NCBI GenBank assembly: GCA_009103225.1
Contig: RHPI01003041.1
Span: forward strand, 401,001-465,000
DNA from: Chlorokybus atmophyticus
Taxonomy: Eukaryota; Streptophyta; Chlorokybophyceae; Chlorokybales; Chlorokybaceae
Length of the DNA stretch: 64,000 bases
Direction: 5' to 3'
The notes under the pieces: model-generated
What the model was told of the DNA's origin: nothing
The model's input: only the letters and a program-made list of their open reading frames with translations
Database searches by the model: none
Position numbers and translations under genes: made by a program
Shown: positions 63,999 to 64,000 of the stretch, piece after piece
Position numbering within the stretch: position 1 is the first letter of the stretch
Layout of the letters: the number at the start of each line of letters is the position of its first letter

Positions 63999-64000
63999 AA

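Overview
This window is nuclear DNA from a eukaryote, most likely a chlorophyte green alga. Genes are split into many short exons (about 50-300 nt) joined by GT-AG introns. The mix of a fused algal-type betaine-lipid synthase, a plastid-type dihydrolipoamide dehydrogenase, a plant-type EXS protein, a eukaryotic MCM2 and a topoisomerase III with plant-type zinc fingers fits a photosynthetic green lineage. The species cannot be named from the sequence. There are no bacterial operons, rRNA genes or CRISPR arrays. I built the exon models by hand from reading frame, phase and splice consensus; every model listed is phase-consistent from exon to exon.

Layout. 1-1335 (+): 3' end of a Pumilio (PUF) RNA-binding protein gene. 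4978-7371 (+): EXS-domain membrane protein with a 17-nt microexon. 10190-14092 (-): plastid-type dihydrolipoamide dehydrogenase, 15 exons, 574 aa. 17565-22452 (-): MCM2 replicative helicase subunit, 19 coding exons, 896 aa. 23093-28209 (+): DNA topoisomerase III alpha type, 17 exons, 1001 aa. MCM2 and TOP3 are divergent and share a 640-bp region holding two inverted E2F-type sites. 30119-33438 (-): BTA1 betaine-lipid (DGTS) synthase, 14 exons, 714 aa. 42737-49921 (-): secreted G8 / beta-helix / malectin protein of the CEMIP/TMEM2/fibrocystin type, 32 exons, 1074 aa. 53516-53970 (-): last three exons of an unrecognised acidic, coiled-coil-like protein. 56611 to the right edge (-): an intact single-ORF Ty3/gypsy-type retrotransposon polyprotein.

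The most unusual object is that retrotransposon. Between its aspartic protease and its reverse transcriptase lies a C5-cytosine DNA methyltransferase-like domain of DNMT3 character, and its integrase is followed by a C-terminal PHD finger instead of a chromodomain. A chromatin writer-like module and a chromatin reader-like module are therefore carried in one mobile-element protein.

The long gene-poor stretches hold mobile and simple repeats: a complete 525-bp TRIM-like element with 79-bp LTRs and a 5-bp target duplication, a MITE-like element, five copies of a 125-bp tandem repeat, several inverted repeats, microsatellites and an AT-rich degenerate block. There are assembly scars: a 107-base N gap, and three single Ns that each directly follow a C or G run. 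One of these Ns sits exactly at the edge of a 223-bp perfect copy of TOP3 sequence lying inside an MCM2 intron.
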